This document shows, piece after piece, positions 18,735-28,397 of a stretch of 64,000 bases of DNA. The notes beneath the pieces are model-generated. The model did not search any database. It saw only the letters and a program-made list of their open reading frames with translations, and had not been told where the DNA came from. The position numbers were made by a program, and so were the translations under genes. Numbering within the stretch: position 1 is the first letter of the stretch; the number at the start of each line of letters is the position of its first letter. The stretch comes from Flavobacterium sp. SH_e (lineage in GTDB: Bacteria; Bacteroidota; Bacteroidia; Flavobacteriales; Flavobacteriaceae). The DNA lies in contig NZ_JAOVZN010000003.1 in the NCBI RefSeq assembly GCF_025717045.1, positions 380,680 to 444,679 of the forward strand, in the 5' to 3' direction.

Positions 18735-20177
18735 TTACTTAATAGATTCTACTTTTTTGTTGTTTACGTAGGTATCTATAAAATTTATATTTTTTACATT
18801 TTTCAATAAATAAACCGAATCGACTTTCTGTATTTTTACATTTTTCAGTGTGATATTTTCTACTGGCGACTCTTTGTAACCTTCAGCCCAAACACTGTAT
18901 TTTCCGCCATTTTTCACATTGACGTTTTCTAAACTGATATTTCTGATTGTCGGAATAAAATTTCCAGTCTGCGAACCATAAACATTGTAGAACATGTTCA
19001 GTTTTAAAACACATTCTTTTACTGTTCCAACTTCCAGATTTCGTACATAAATATCTTCAATGACTCCGCCTCTTTTTGAATTGGTTTTGATACGAATGGC
19101 GCGATCCAAATTTGGACTGTCCATCACACAATTTTCGACAAAAACATTATTCACTCCTGCTGAAATTTCGCTTCCAATTACAACTCCTCCGTGACCATCA
19201 ATCATTTTACAGTTTTGCACGATGATATTTTTACTCGGAATTCCAACTCTTCTGCCATCTGCGTCACGTCCCGCTTTAATTGCTATACAATCATCACCAG
19301 TATTGAAAGTGCAGTTTTTAATTAAAATATTTTGAGAATATTCAGGATCACAGCCATCATTATTCGGGCCGTGACTGTTTACGGTTACACCGTCAATAAT
19401 CATATTATTAGTTTTAATTGGATGTAAAATCCAAAAAGGAGAATTGATTACTTTGACATCTTTTATTAAAGCAGTATTGCATTCGAAAAATTCAATGAAA
19501 TTTGGTCTTAAATAACGTCCTTCTCCAAAAACTCGTTCAGAAACTGGAACTCCTTTTTCAGCCATCTCAACCAAAACTTCACGATTTGTTGGATCGTTTT
19601 GAGATGGAATTCCTTTTTTCCAACCGTAGTTTTTTCCTCCAGACCAAATCCACCAATTTGTACTGTCGGCCTGACCATTTAATGTTCCTTTTCCTGTAAT
19701 GGCAATATTGGTTTTATTCTTCGCATAAATCAGCGGGGAATAATTCATTACTTCTGTTCCTTCCCAAGAAGTATGAACGATTGGATAATCGTTTGGATTT
19801 AAACTAAAAAGAATCTCAGCATTATCTTCTAAATGCAGATTTACATTGTTTTCTAAATGAATTGCTCCGCTCAAATATTTTCCATTTGGCACCAAAACCT
19901 TTCCGCCTCCATTTGCGGCACATTCTTTTATTGCTTTTTGAAAAGCTAAAGTGTTTAATGTTTTGCCGTCTGCAACAGCTCCAAAATCATTTATATTATA
20001 AACCTTATTTAAAAAATGAGTTTGCGGAATACTTTTTACAACCAAATCCATTTTTTCCCACGGATTATCAGAAGAAACTGAAGAAGTATGTTTTGCGCAC
20101 GATGTGATTAACAAGCCAAAAAAGGCTAAAAAAAGAATCTTTTTAAATATGATGCTCTTATTTGTAATCATTTGCAC
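18735..20177 (-). CDS. GH28 polygalacturonase-family lipoprotein
   Basis: 480 aa. Lipoprotein signal with Cys27 after LLITS. The beta-helix begins at VYNINDFGAVADGKTLNTLA. GH28 blocks: NNDGCDPEYSQN, NTGDDCIAIKAGRDADG, DGHGGVVIGSEISAG and RAIRIKTNSKRGG. All the key residues are there, including the RIK-type motif that the other GH28 protein (9064) has changed to IYLK. As first gene of the minus-strand pectinase block, it lies 40 bp from a LacI-type operator that abuts a -7 box. Surface anchoring suits it to attacking polymer or large oligosaccharides. Confidence 0.93.
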   Translation of the reverse strand: MQMITNKSIIFKKILFLAFFGLLITSCAKHTSSVSSDNPWEKMDLVVKSIPQTHFLNKVYNINDFGAVADGKTLNTLAFQKAIKECAANGGGKVLVPNGKYLSGAIHLENNVNLHLEDNAEILFSLNPNDYPIVHTSWEGTEVMNYSPLIYAKNKTNIAITGKGTLNGQADSTNWWIWSGGKNYGWKKGIPSQNDPTNREVLVEMAEKGVPVSERVFGEGRYLRPNFIEFFECNTALIKDVKVINSPFWILHPIKTNNMIIDGVTVNSHGPNNDGCDPEYSQNILIKNCTFNTGDDCIAIKAGRDADGRRVGIPSKNIIVQNCKMIDGHGGVVIGSEISAGVNNVFVENCVMDSPNLDRAIRIKTNSKRGGVIEDIYVRNLEVGTVKECVLKLNMFYNVYGSQTGNFIPTIRNISLENVNVKNGGKYSVWAEGYKESPVENITLKNVKIQKVDSVYLLKNVKNINFIDTYVNNKKVESIK

Positions 20178-20216
20178 AGTATTTTCTTGTTTAATACCGA
20201 AAACATTGAAAAATTA

Positions 20217-20262
20217 TGTAATCGATTACACGAAAGTAGAAAAATTGTTCTAAGAGACCAAA
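20217..20262 (-). promoter_or_regulatory. LacI operator and promoter of the pectinase operon
   Basis: A perfect 14-bp palindrome, TGTAATCGATTACA (20217-20230). On the minus strand it directly follows a -7-like box, TACTTTCG (20231-20238), with a TTTG -33 box (20259-20262) 20 bp further upstream. A bound repressor would cover the transcription start. Confidence 0.7.
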
Positions 20263-20380
20263 TTAATTTAGAAAAAAATTATATATTTAATTTTTATTAG
20301 AAATTATAATTACATTTAATGCAAAAATTTAGATAATTTATTATCATTGTAGAATCTAAAACGATTTAGTTTTTGGTTAT

Positions 20381-20429
20381 GGTAATCGATAACAATTTTT
20401 ATTACATAATGAAAAAAAATGTACTTTTG
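20381..20429 (+). promoter_or_regulatory. lacI promoter with upstream operator-like site
   Basis: GGTAATCGATAACA (20381-20394) matches 12 of 14 positions of the operators at the exuT, kduI and GH28 promoters. The -7 box TACTTTTG (20422-20429) lies 31 bp before the lacI start codon. Here the site is upstream of the promoter rather than over the start, so autoregulation could work differently. Confidence 0.55.
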
Positions 20430-20460
20430 TCTAAAAATAATCTGAAAAACTTTTTTTTGA

Positions 20461-21489
20461 ATGAGTGAAAAAGTAACTATTTACGATATTGCTGAAAAAT
20501 TAAACATCACAGCTGCAACGGTTTCCAGAGCGTTAAACAATAATCCTAAGATAAAAGAGGCTACACGCGAACTTGTTATTAGGACTGCGGCTGAGATGAA
20601 TTATAAGCAGAATAAACTGGCGCTAGCACTAAAGAGTGGTCGCAGTAATAATATCGGAGTTATTGTTCCGCGTATTGACAGCAACTTTTTCGCCTCTGTT
20701 ATTAGAGGAATTGAGGAAGAACTTTATCCTCATGGCTATCAGGTTATTATTTGCCAAACTCATGAAAGCATCAAAAGAGAAAATGAAAATCTTCATACTT
20801 TAGTAGATGCGCAAGTTGACGGAATTATAATGTCTGTTACTGGTATTTCAAATGAGAACGATGGCGCTTTTAGAAATGTGTTAGATAAAAATGTACCGCT
20901 GATATTTTTCGATAGAAGTAAACATATTGACGGTGTTAGTTCTGTAACGATTAATGACTTTAAAGGAGGTTATCTAGCTACCAAACATTTAATTGATGAA
21001 GGCTGCAGAAACATTGCGCATTTCTCTGGAAATCAATCTTTGGATATTTTTAAAAACAGGTTTTTAGGATATAAACAAGCGTTATTAGACAGCGGATTAA
21101 CTTTTAAAGAAGAATATGTTATTCACACAAAAAGTAGCGTCGAAGCTGGAAAAGAAGCTGTGGATATTTTATTGGACTTAGAAACACCACCAGATGCGAT
21201 TTTTTCTGCTAGTGATTTTGCTGCTTTAGGTGCTATCCAAGAACTTCAATTTAGAAATATCAGTATTCCAAATGAATTTTGTGTAGCAGGTTTTAGTAAC
21301 GAGCCTTTTACAAAATTTATGGAGTTATCAATCACATCTGTAGATCAGTCACCGTTAGAAATGGGAAAAATGTCTGCTCGCGTTTTCTTGGAACAGGTTG
21401 CCAAAACTGACACTATTAAAATTGAAAAAAAGGTAGTCCTTGCGCCAGAATTACATATTCGTAAATCTTCTACAAGAACTAATTTTTAA
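20461..21489 (+). CDS. LacI-family transcriptional regulator of pectin/hexuronate genes
   Basis: 342 aa. The N-terminal HTH and hinge are canonical: VTIYDIAEKLNITAATVSRA then LNNNPKIKEATRE. The periplasmic-binding-protein-like effector domain (about 60-335) includes IGVIVPRIDSNFFASVIRGI and the SASDFAALGAIQELQ block. The gene sits between the pectinase operon (divergent) and the hexuronate catabolic operon (convergent). Four matching palindromes occur at exuT, kduI, GH28 and lacI itself, so it is very likely the local regulator. The inducer is probably a late uronate intermediate such as KDG or galacturonate (inference). Confidence 0.9.
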   Translation: MSEKVTIYDIAEKLNITAATVSRALNNNPKIKEATRELVIRTAAEMNYKQNKLALALKSGRSNNIGVIVPRIDSNFFASVIRGIEEELYPHGYQVIICQTHESIKRENENLHTLVDAQVDGIIMSVTGISNENDGAFRNVLDKNVPLIFFDRSKHIDGVSSVTINDFKGGYLATKHLIDEGCRNIAHFSGNQSLDIFKNRFLGYKQALLDSGLTFKEEYVIHTKSSVEAGKEAVDILLDLETPPDAIFSASDFAALGAIQELQFRNISIPNEFCVAGFSNEPFTKFMELSITSVDQSPLEMGKMSARVFLEQVAKTDTIKIEKKVVLAPELHIRKSSTRTNF

Positions 21490-21519
21490 TTTTCTTTTTT
21501 TTCATCATATAAGTTATAT

Positions 21520-21548
21520 AAGCTCATTTTAGAATGGGCTTTTTTTTA
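21520..21548 (+). terminator. intrinsic terminator of lacI
   Basis: AGCTCATT (21521-21528) and AATGGGCT (21533-21540) pair around a 4-nt loop (one G-U), followed by a run of seven or more T. Confidence 0.85.
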
Positions 21549-21550
21549 TG

Positions 21551-21664
21551 CAAGCTTCGGAGAAGCGAGATATTTATAGCAAAGGATAAATGGTTACAAC
21601 ATACAGCTCCGGCGGAGCGACATATATTTAGATTGCAGTAAAAATATGTCGCTCCGCTGGAGCT
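21551..21664. repeat. REP-like palindrome with a decayed sister copy
   Basis: Two 21-nt arms (21605-21625 and 21644-21664) are complementary except for one G-U, built on AGCTCCGGCGGAGCGACATA, with an 18-nt loop. Immediately left (21551-21585) is a diverged relative, AAGCTTCGGAGAAGCGAGAT, followed by a similar loop. It is GC-rich compared with its surroundings. Confidence 0.65.
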
Positions 21665-21669
21665 TTCTC

Positions 21670-21710
21670 AAAAAAAAAAAAAAAAAAGACGCACTATATT
21701 GTGCGTCTTC
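21670..21710 (-). terminator. intrinsic terminator of the hexuronate operon
   Basis: On the minus strand GACGCAC (21701-21707 complement) pairs with GTGCGTC (21688-21694 complement) around a 6-nt loop, followed by a run of about 18 U. It ends the uxaA side of the cluster and faces the lacI terminator. Confidence 0.85.
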
Positions 21711-21715
21711 TATAT

Positions 21716-21758
21716 AAACCTTTGTCACTTTGCATCTCTGTTCCTTTGCACCTAAAAA
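21716..21758. repeat. CCTTTG-type short repeat downstream of uxaA
   Basis: AACCTTTG, CACTTTGCA and TTCCTTTGCACC repeat with a spacing of roughly 10-20 bp between the uxaA stop codon and its terminator. It is the same style as the tract at 9020-9061. Confidence 0.4.
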
Positions 21759-21759
21759 A

Positions 21760-23382
21760 TTACAACGAAACCCCTCTTTTCCAAGGAATAAAATCGTTTT
21801 GGTTTAAAATTGCAGCTTTGGTTTTTATTGTACCGCTGGCAACATCAATAATAAATTCTAACATTTCGTCAGCCATTTCCTCAATAGATTTTTCACCAGT
21901 AATAATGCCTCCAGTATCGATATCTATAATATCAGACATTTTGTTTGCTAACTGTGTGTTTGATGAAATCTTTACAACTGGTGCAATTGGGTTTCCTGTT
22001 GGAGTTCCTAAACCTGTTGTAAACAATACCATATTTGCACCAGAACCTACCATTGCAGTTGTACATTCTACGTCGTTTCCTGGCGTACATAACAATGTAA
22101 ATCCTGGTTCGTTAATATACTCTCCATAATCGAAAACACCTGTAATTGGTGATGTTCCACCTTTTTTGGCAGCACCAGCCGATTTCATAGCATCTGTAAT
22201 CAAACCGTCTTTAATGTTACCTGGAGAAGGATTCATATCAAATCCTGAACCTGCATCAACAACTGTTTTTTCGTACCATTGCATTAAATCTAAGAAACGT
22301 TTTCCATCCTTATCATCTACACAACGATTTACTAATTCCTGTTCTACTCCACATAATTCAGGAAATTCAGAAAGAATTGTAGTTCCTCCCAAAGCAACTA
22401 AATGATCGGATAACACTCCCAATGTCGGGTTAGCAGAAATTCCGGAGAATCCGTCAGATCCACCGCACTCTAAACCAATTCTTAATTTAGACAATGGAGC
22501 TGGCTGTCTCTTAATTTCGTTTGCTTTTTTAATAGCCTCAAAAGTATCTTTAACCACACTGCTCAACATCGTTTCGATTGTTCCTATTGATTGCTGATCG
22601 TAGATTAAAACAGGTTTTTTACTATTTGGATTAATCGCATCTAAAGCTTCTTTAAAAATTGAAATCTGAAGATTTTGACATCCTAAACTCAAAACAGTTG
22701 CTCCAGCCACGTTTGGATTATTTACATAACCAGCCAAAAGCTTCGCTAAACTGTGAGAATCCTGACGAATTCCGCCACAACCACCTTGGTGCGTAATGAA
22801 TTTTACCTCAATATTGTTAAATAAATTAGCGTCGTTTGAAGCTTCTTGATTTCCTGCCCCACCCGTTTCTGATTTCACCAAAGAACGCAACAATAATTGA
22901 TAATCGTTTTCTTTAGGTTTCATTAACTCCTTCTCAAAAATATCTTTTAAGATTTCAATGTTTCTGTTTTCACAAAAAACCAATGGAAAAAACAGCCATA
23001 CATTTTCTGTTCCAACCTGCCCATCTTCTCTGTGATAGCCCTGCCACGTTCTGTCTTTCCATTTATCTACATTTGGAGCATTCCAGCCAATAGTTTCTGT
23101 TTTACCAGTAACTTTATCACTCTCGTGCTTTACATTTGCTGTAGAAAGTAAACCGCCTTTTTCGATTCTAGCGCTTGCTTTTCCAACCAAAACACCATAC
23201 ATAATGATTCTGTCCCCTACATTAAAAGGAACCATTGCAATCTTATGTTTCATTTTTACATCAGACTCTACGGTAATTGATTGTCCTTCAAAATCAATCA
23301 CTTCGCCTGCAGTAAGATCCACCAAAGCAACCGCAACATTGTCGGTTGGGTTTACTTTTATTAATTTTTTCTGCGTTGCCAT
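21760..23382 (-). CDS. uxaA: altronate dehydratase
   Basis: 540 aa. The N-terminal SAF domain (about 5-95) is followed by the UxaA catalytic region with GTENVWLFFPLVFCENRN, FITHQGGCGGIRQDS, LSLGCQNLQIS, GLECGGSDGFSGI and the C-terminal block FTTGLGTPTGNPIAPVVKIS. The enzyme dehydrates D-altronate to 2-keto-3-deoxygluconate in the cytoplasm, using a metal centre. Conserved Cys and His residues are present. It is the last gene of the hexuronate cluster, 40 bp after uxaB and followed by a strong terminator. Confidence 0.95.
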   Translation of the reverse strand: MATQKKLIKVNPTDNVAVALVDLTAGEVIDFEGQSITVESDVKMKHKIAMVPFNVGDRIIMYGVLVGKASARIEKGGLLSTANVKHESDKVTGKTETIGWNAPNVDKWKDRTWQGYHREDGQVGTENVWLFFPLVFCENRNIEILKDIFEKELMKPKENDYQLLLRSLVKSETGGAGNQEASNDANLFNNIEVKFITHQGGCGGIRQDSHSLAKLLAGYVNNPNVAGATVLSLGCQNLQISIFKEALDAINPNSKKPVLIYDQQSIGTIETMLSSVVKDTFEAIKKANEIKRQPAPLSKLRIGLECGGSDGFSGISANPTLGVLSDHLVALGGTTILSEFPELCGVEQELVNRCVDDKDGKRFLDLMQWYEKTVVDAGSGFDMNPSPGNIKDGLITDAMKSAGAAKKGGTSPITGVFDYGEYINEPGFTLLCTPGNDVECTTAMVGSGANMVLFTTGLGTPTGNPIAPVVKISSNTQLANKMSDIIDIDTGGIITGEKSIEEMADEMLEFIIDVASGTIKTKAAILNQNDFIPWKRGVSL

Positions 23383-23422
23383 AATTAACCTTTGTTCTTT
23401 GTTCTTTTTGTTGTGTTTTTTT

Positions 23423-24871
23423 TTATTTTATTCTTTCTTGAAACTTAGCAAAACCAGCTTCAATTCCGTTTGAATCTATTTCTTCTAAAGCAATTGTAAT
23501 TGCTTTTGTTAAACCTGGAATTTCTGTTAAATCTTCCTCCCAAAAACCTTTATTTTGTAATGTTAAACGAGCAATTTTCTCGTAATCATCAGACTTCCAA
23601 AGTCCGTTGAAGAATGTTGTAATATCTTCGCTGTCGTTCACTGGCAAATCTTGTCCATTCCAAGTTCCTTTGTAGAAACGAATTAAAGCCGCAAAAGCGA
23701 AAGTTAAATGAACAGGAAGTTTTCCGTGAACATCAACATAGCCTGTTAAACTTGGCAATACACGAACTTTAAATTTAGAAATTGAATTTAAAGCGATCGA
23801 AGACAATAAGTGCTTCACGAATGGATTTCTAAAACGGTCTAAAATCTCTTCAGAGAAACTAGCCAATTCTTCTTTATCCATGTTTAAAGTTTCATTGATT
23901 TCTTCAAATAATGCTTTATTGATAAAATCACCAGTAAAAGCATTATCAACAGTTTCTTTTACAGTTTCGTTTCCGTAAAGCAAAGAAAATGGAACCATTG
24001 CAGTGTGCGCTCCGTTCAAAATTCTAACTTTACGAGTTCTGTAAGGCTGCATATCAGAAATGATTTTGACATCTAAATCTGTTTTATGAAATGGAAGTTT
24101 TGCTTTTAATTCATCATCCCCTTCAATAACCCATAAGAAGAAAGTTTCTGCACTTACAATCAAATCATCTTTGTATGAAAGCTGTGCATTGTATTCTTCG
24201 ATTTGATCTTTTGGATAACCTGGAACAATTCTGTCAACCAAAGTATTATGGAAAGAACAATCGTTTAGTAACCAAGAAACAAATTCTTGTTCCAATTTCC
24301 AATCTACACAATACTTCAAAATAATTTCTTTTAAAGTATCTGAATTATAATTGATTAATTCGCAAGGAATAATCGTTAAAGCTTTATCTGAAGCCCCCTT
24401 AAAGTGCTTGAATCTTTCATGTAAAAGTACAGTCAATTTCGCTGGGAAAGAAACTGGCGGCTGCATAGTTGGCAAATCTGAAGCAATGTACTCAATTCCT
24501 GCTTCTGTTGTGTTTGAAATAATAAAAGCCAATTCTTCTTCTTTAGCTAAAGCTAAATAATCTTGAAAAGAAGCATAAGGATCAATCGCTTTTACAATAT
24601 TAGTGATCAATTCTTTTTCTTGAATTTCTTCACCTTTTTTAACTCCTTTCATGAACAAAGTATACAATCCGTCTTGCGCATTAATCATGTTCACCAAACC
24701 TTTATCGATTGGCTGAACCACAGCAATACCCGCATTAAAATCAGCTTCCTGATTTAATTTTTGGATAGCATATTCAACAAAAGCTCTTAAGAAGTTTCCT
24801 TCTCCAAATTGTACGATTTTAATCGGAAGTTTCTCTGTAAGTCCCGCGTTTGATCTGTTTATTTTTTCCAT
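23423..24871 (-). CDS. uxaB: tagaturonate reductase (altronate oxidoreductase)
   Basis: 482 aa from the chosen start. The frame extends 12 codons further up to 24907, but family members begin close to MEKINRS and then the NAD-binding stretch IKIVQFGEGNFLRAFVEYAI, so the internal ATG at 24871 is preferred. Mannitol-dehydrogenase-type fold: the C-terminal half contains RTRKVRILNGAHTAMVPFS, the substrate-binding/catalytic region with Lys and His. It reduces D-tagaturonate to D-altronate with NADH, between UxaC and UxaA. A 185-bp gap with no obvious promoter separates it from kdgA. Confidence 0.94.
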   Translation of the reverse strand: MEKINRSNAGLTEKLPIKIVQFGEGNFLRAFVEYAIQKLNQEADFNAGIAVVQPIDKGLVNMINAQDGLYTLFMKGVKKGEEIQEKELITNIVKAIDPYASFQDYLALAKEEELAFIISNTTEAGIEYIASDLPTMQPPVSFPAKLTVLLHERFKHFKGASDKALTIIPCELINYNSDTLKEIILKYCVDWKLEQEFVSWLLNDCSFHNTLVDRIVPGYPKDQIEEYNAQLSYKDDLIVSAETFFLWVIEGDDELKAKLPFHKTDLDVKIISDMQPYRTRKVRILNGAHTAMVPFSLLYGNETVKETVDNAFTGDFINKALFEEINETLNMDKEELASFSEEILDRFRNPFVKHLLSSIALNSISKFKVRVLPSLTGYVDVHGKLPVHLTFAFAALIRFYKGTWNGQDLPVNDSEDITTFFNGLWKSDDYEKIARLTLQNKGFWEEDLTEIPGLTKAITIALEEIDSNGIEAGFAKFQERIK

Positions 24872-25092
24872 TTTGAATTCTAAGTTAGTTGTGTTATAAA
24901 TAACCATTTACAAACCCTATTTCTTCATTTCTGCCTTTAAAATTGTAAAAGAAACATCACACCCGATTGAGTAAAATAGAGCCCGCTGTGAGGAATGGCG
25001 AGCTAAATTTTTCAAGCGTAATGTTCTATTACAATCTCTAAAAATCTAAAAAAAACTTATTAAAATAAGGGGTTGGCATGATTACTCCTTAT

Positions 25093-25761
25093 TTATTTTC
25101 GAATGTTTTTTATAATATCAAGAACCTGTTTCACTTTTGCAGTTAGTCCGTCGAAGTCTTTATTTTCTAATATGTCTTTTGAAATCAATTGTGAACCTAA
25201 ACCAACACAGGTTGCTCCGGCATTCAGCCATGAACTCAAACTTTCTACTGTTGGATAAACTCCGCCCGTAGGCATAATGTTTGTCCACGGACATGGGCCT
25301 TTTATTGCTTTAATAAATTCTGGGCCATAAGTATCGGCTGGGAATAATTTTACGATTTCACAGCCTAATTCTTCTGCTCTTGCAATTTCTGTCAGAGTAC
25401 CGCAACCAGGCGACCAAAGTACTTTTCTGCGATTACAAGCTATAGCTATATCTTCTCTAAAAACTGGTGTTACAATAAAATTTGCTCCTAAACTCATGTA
25501 CAATGAAGCCGAAGCCGCATCTGTCACAGAACCCACTCCTAAAATCATTCCTGGAAGTTCTGCTAAAGCGTATTTGTTTAAAGCTCCAAAAACTTCATAT
25601 GCAAAATCACCTCTGCTTGTAAATTCCATCAATCTGGAACCTCCGTCGTAACATGCTTTTAAAACTTTTTTACTTAGCTCAATATCCGAATGAAAAAACA
25701 ACGGAACCATCCCATTATCTTTCATTGTTTGAGCTACTTCAATTCTTGAATATTTTGCCAT
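25093..25761 (-). CDS. kdgA: KDPG aldolase (2-dehydro-3-deoxyphosphogluconate aldolase)
   Basis: 222 aa TIM-barrel aldolase. RLMEFTSRGD carries the conserved Glu, the Schiff-base lysine sits in EIVKLFPADTYGPEF, and the phosphate-binding block is IMPTGGVYP followed by GATCVGLGSQLI. It splits 2-keto-3-deoxy-6-phosphogluconate into pyruvate and glyceraldehyde-3-phosphate, the last step of the local pathway. It lies 12 bp downstream of kdgK, so the two are co-transcribed. Confidence 0.93.
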   Translation of the reverse strand: MAKYSRIEVAQTMKDNGMVPLFFHSDIELSKKVLKACYDGGSRLMEFTSRGDFAYEVFGALNKYALAELPGMILGVGSVTDAASASLYMSLGANFIVTPVFREDIAIACNRRKVLWSPGCGTLTEIARAEELGCEIVKLFPADTYGPEFIKAIKGPCPWTNIMPTGGVYPTVESLSSWLNAGATCVGLGSQLISKDILENKDFDGLTAKVKQVLDIIKNIRK

Positions 25762-25773
25762 TTTTATTTAAAA

Positions 25774-26796
25774 TTATCTTGATACTAATGCAGAACCATC
25801 ACCATCAATCATATTTTCTACTTCTTTTAAAGTAACCAAGTTGTAATCTCCTGCAATTGTATGTTTTAGACAACAAGCTGCAACTGCAAAATCTAAAGCT
25901 CTCTGATTGTTATTTTGATATTCTAACAAACCATAAATTAATCCGCCCATGAAAGCATCACCGCTTCCAACACGATCAACGACCGGAGTAACTTCTTTAA
26001 CGGCTGCACTGTAAATTGCTTTTCCATCGTATAAAATTCCGCCAATTCTTTGATGTGAAGCACTAACAGAATAACGAAGCGTTGTTGCAGCAATTTTTAA
26101 GTTCGGAATCAATTCAAACAATTTATCGTAAACTGCTGGAAGTGATTTTTCGTCCTGATAATTCGGATTTACTTTTGGGATTCCAAGCATGAAATATGCT
26201 GTGTCGATATCTCCTAAAATCACATTACTGTACTTTAGCATTTCTGGCATAACCTCGCTTGGCGTTTTTCCATATTGCCAAAGTTTCGATCTATAATTTA
26301 AATCACATGAAATTTTAATTCCCAATTTATGAGCAACTTTAATAGCTTCTAAACAAGCTTCTGCTGCACTTTCTGAAATCGCTGGTGTAATTCCGCTCCA
26401 GTGAAACCATTCAGCTCCAGCTAGCACTTTTTCCCAATCAACCATACCTTTTTGGATTGTTGACATGGCACTGTGCGAGCGATCGTAAACAACATTGCTT
26501 CCGCGAGTTCCTGCGCCAGTTTCTAAGAAATAGATCCCTAAACGCTCCCCTCCGTAAACTATATTCTTAGACTCGACATTCATTTTTCGCATTTCTTTTA
26601 ATGCCGAAAAACCAATTTCGTTTTCAGGTAATCTGGTTACAAATTCAGCGTTGATTCCATAATTTGCTAAAGAAACACACACATTGAATTCTCCACCACC
26701 GTACGTAGCACCAAATGCTGTAGATTGCGAAAAACGCAAATGTCTTTCTGTCGATAAACGCAGCATAATTTCTCCAAATGCAACTACTCTACTCAT
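25774..26796 (-). CDS. kdgK: 2-keto-3-deoxygluconate kinase
   Basis: 340 aa from the ATG at 26796; the frame is open to 26820, but relatives begin directly with a sequence like MSRVVAFGEIMLRLS. It is a PfkB/ribokinase-family enzyme: GGEFNVCVSLANYG near the N-terminus, and the C-terminal signature TPVVDRVGSGDAFMGGLIYG with the catalytic Asp. It phosphorylates KDG, the point where the galacturonate branch (UxaC-UxaB-UxaA) and the unsaturated-uronate branch (KduI-KduD) meet, and feeds KdgA. Confidence 0.94.
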   Translation of the reverse strand: MSRVVAFGEIMLRLSTERHLRFSQSTAFGATYGGGEFNVCVSLANYGINAEFVTRLPENEIGFSALKEMRKMNVESKNIVYGGERLGIYFLETGAGTRGSNVVYDRSHSAMSTIQKGMVDWEKVLAGAEWFHWSGITPAISESAAEACLEAIKVAHKLGIKISCDLNYRSKLWQYGKTPSEVMPEMLKYSNVILGDIDTAYFMLGIPKVNPNYQDEKSLPAVYDKLFELIPNLKIAATTLRYSVSASHQRIGGILYDGKAIYSAAVKEVTPVVDRVGSGDAFMGGLIYGLLEYQNNNQRALDFAVAACCLKHTIAGDYNLVTLKEVENMIDGDGSALVSR

Positions 26797-26972
26797 TTCT
26801 TTTATTTTTAAATTTACCATTAAGGCATTAAGAGAATTAAACTTTACTTTATGTTCTCTTTGCTATTAAAGGTTAAGTTTATTAAGCCTACTCGCTTAAT
26901 TATCTTTATTATTTAAGTAACTATTTATTAAATCAAAAACTTAATTTTCTTAATATCTTAATGGTTAAAAAA

Positions 26973-28373
26973 TTAGAATTTGAAATATTCTTTTGCGTTG
27001 TTGTATGAAATATCAGAAACTAATTTTCCAATCCATTCCATATCATTTGGAAGCTCTCCTCTTTTAATTTCATCTCCCAAAAGATTACATAAAATACGTC
27101 TGAAATATTCGTGCCTTGGGAATGATAAGAAACTTCTAGAATCTGTCAACATTCCAACAAAACAACTGATTAGCCCCATATTTGAAAGCGCATTCAATTG
27201 TTTTGTCATTCCATCTTTCTGATCTAAGAACCACCATCCAGATCCAAATTGTACTTTTCCGCGAACGCTTCCGTCGTTGAAATTTCCAATCATCGTTGCC
27301 ATCACTTCGTTATCAGCAGGATTTAAGTTGTAAATGATTGTTTTAGTCAATTTATCTTTACTGTCTAAAGCATTTAAGAAAGCAGACAATTTTTGTGCTT
27401 GAGGATAATCTCCAATAGAATCCCATCCTGTATCTGGACCTAAGATTCTATGCATACGAGCATTGTTGTTACGCAATGCACCTAAGTGAAATTGCTGTAC
27501 CCATCCAAATTCATGATATGTTTCTGATAAGAAAACTAAAATGGCACTATGGAATTTTAAAATCTCTTCTTGAGACAACGTTCCATTTTCTCTTTTCTTT
27601 TTGAAAATCGCATTGATTTCACTTTCTGTAAAGCTCTCAAAATCAATTTGATTCAATCCATGATCACTTAATTTACATCCGTTCGCATTAAAAAATTCGA
27701 TTCTTTTTCTTAAAGCAGACTGCAAATCAGCGTAAGTGTTAATTGCAACTCCGGACACATCCCCTAATGTGTCCAGATATGCATTATAACCATCATTAGC
27801 AATTAAGATGGCTTTATCAGGTCTGAAAGCCGTACTCATTTTAATTCCAGTCGAATTATTCGCGAATTTTTGGTGAAATTCTAACGAATCAATTGGATCT
27901 TCTGTCGTACAAACTAATTCAGCGTTTACTTTTTTAAGAAGGTTTTGCGTGCTGTACGCTTGAGAATTGATTTTCTCCGAAGTTTCGATATAAATTTTCT
28001 CGGCAGATTTCTCATTCAATAAATCATAAATATCAAAATAACGAGCCAATTCTAAGTGAGTCCAGTGGTACAAAGGATTACGCATTGTGTACGGAACTGT
28101 TTTTCCCCAGTTTAAGAATTTATCTTTATCTGAACCATTTCCTGTTACAAACTGCTCGTTGATTCCCAAAGTACGCATTGCACGCCATTTGTAATGATCT
28201 CCATTAATCCAAACTTGAGTAATATTGTCAAAGATTTTATCTTCAGCAATAAACTGTGGATTTAAATGGTTATGGTAATCTATAATGGGCTGATTTTTTG
28301 AGTAATTGTGATATAACTCCTCAGCATATTTATTTTCTAATAAAAAATTATCGTTTATGAATGTCTGGCTCAT
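26973..28373 (-). CDS. uxaC: uronate isomerase
   Basis: 466 aa, the standard length. Amidohydrolase-fold protein with metal-binding IIDYHNHLNP near residues 30-39, VCTTEDPID in the middle, the EFGWVQQFHLGALRNNNARM block and the C-terminal DSRSFLSFPRHEYFRRILC. It converts galacturonate to tagaturonate and glucuronate to fructuronate in the cytoplasm. It is 24 bp downstream of kduD. The 152-bp gap to kdgK is AT-rich and shows no clear promoter. Confidence 0.95.
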   Translation of the reverse strand: MSQTFINDNFLLENKYAEELYHNYSKNQPIIDYHNHLNPQFIAEDKIFDNITQVWINGDHYKWRAMRTLGINEQFVTGNGSDKDKFLNWGKTVPYTMRNPLYHWTHLELARYFDIYDLLNEKSAEKIYIETSEKINSQAYSTQNLLKKVNAELVCTTEDPIDSLEFHQKFANNSTGIKMSTAFRPDKAILIANDGYNAYLDTLGDVSGVAINTYADLQSALRKRIEFFNANGCKLSDHGLNQIDFESFTESEINAIFKKKRENGTLSQEEILKFHSAILVFLSETYHEFGWVQQFHLGALRNNNARMHRILGPDTGWDSIGDYPQAQKLSAFLNALDSKDKLTKTIIYNLNPADNEVMATMIGNFNDGSVRGKVQFGSGWWFLDQKDGMTKQLNALSNMGLISCFVGMLTDSRSFLSFPRHEYFRRILCNLLGDEIKRGELPNDMEWIGKLVSDISYNNAKEYFKF

Positions 28374-28397
28374 GTCTTTTAAAATATAATTTGAGAA

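Noticed and set aside
21671..21687. Poly-A tract as a feature of its own
   Set aside because: It is the U run of the uxaA terminator seen from the other strand.
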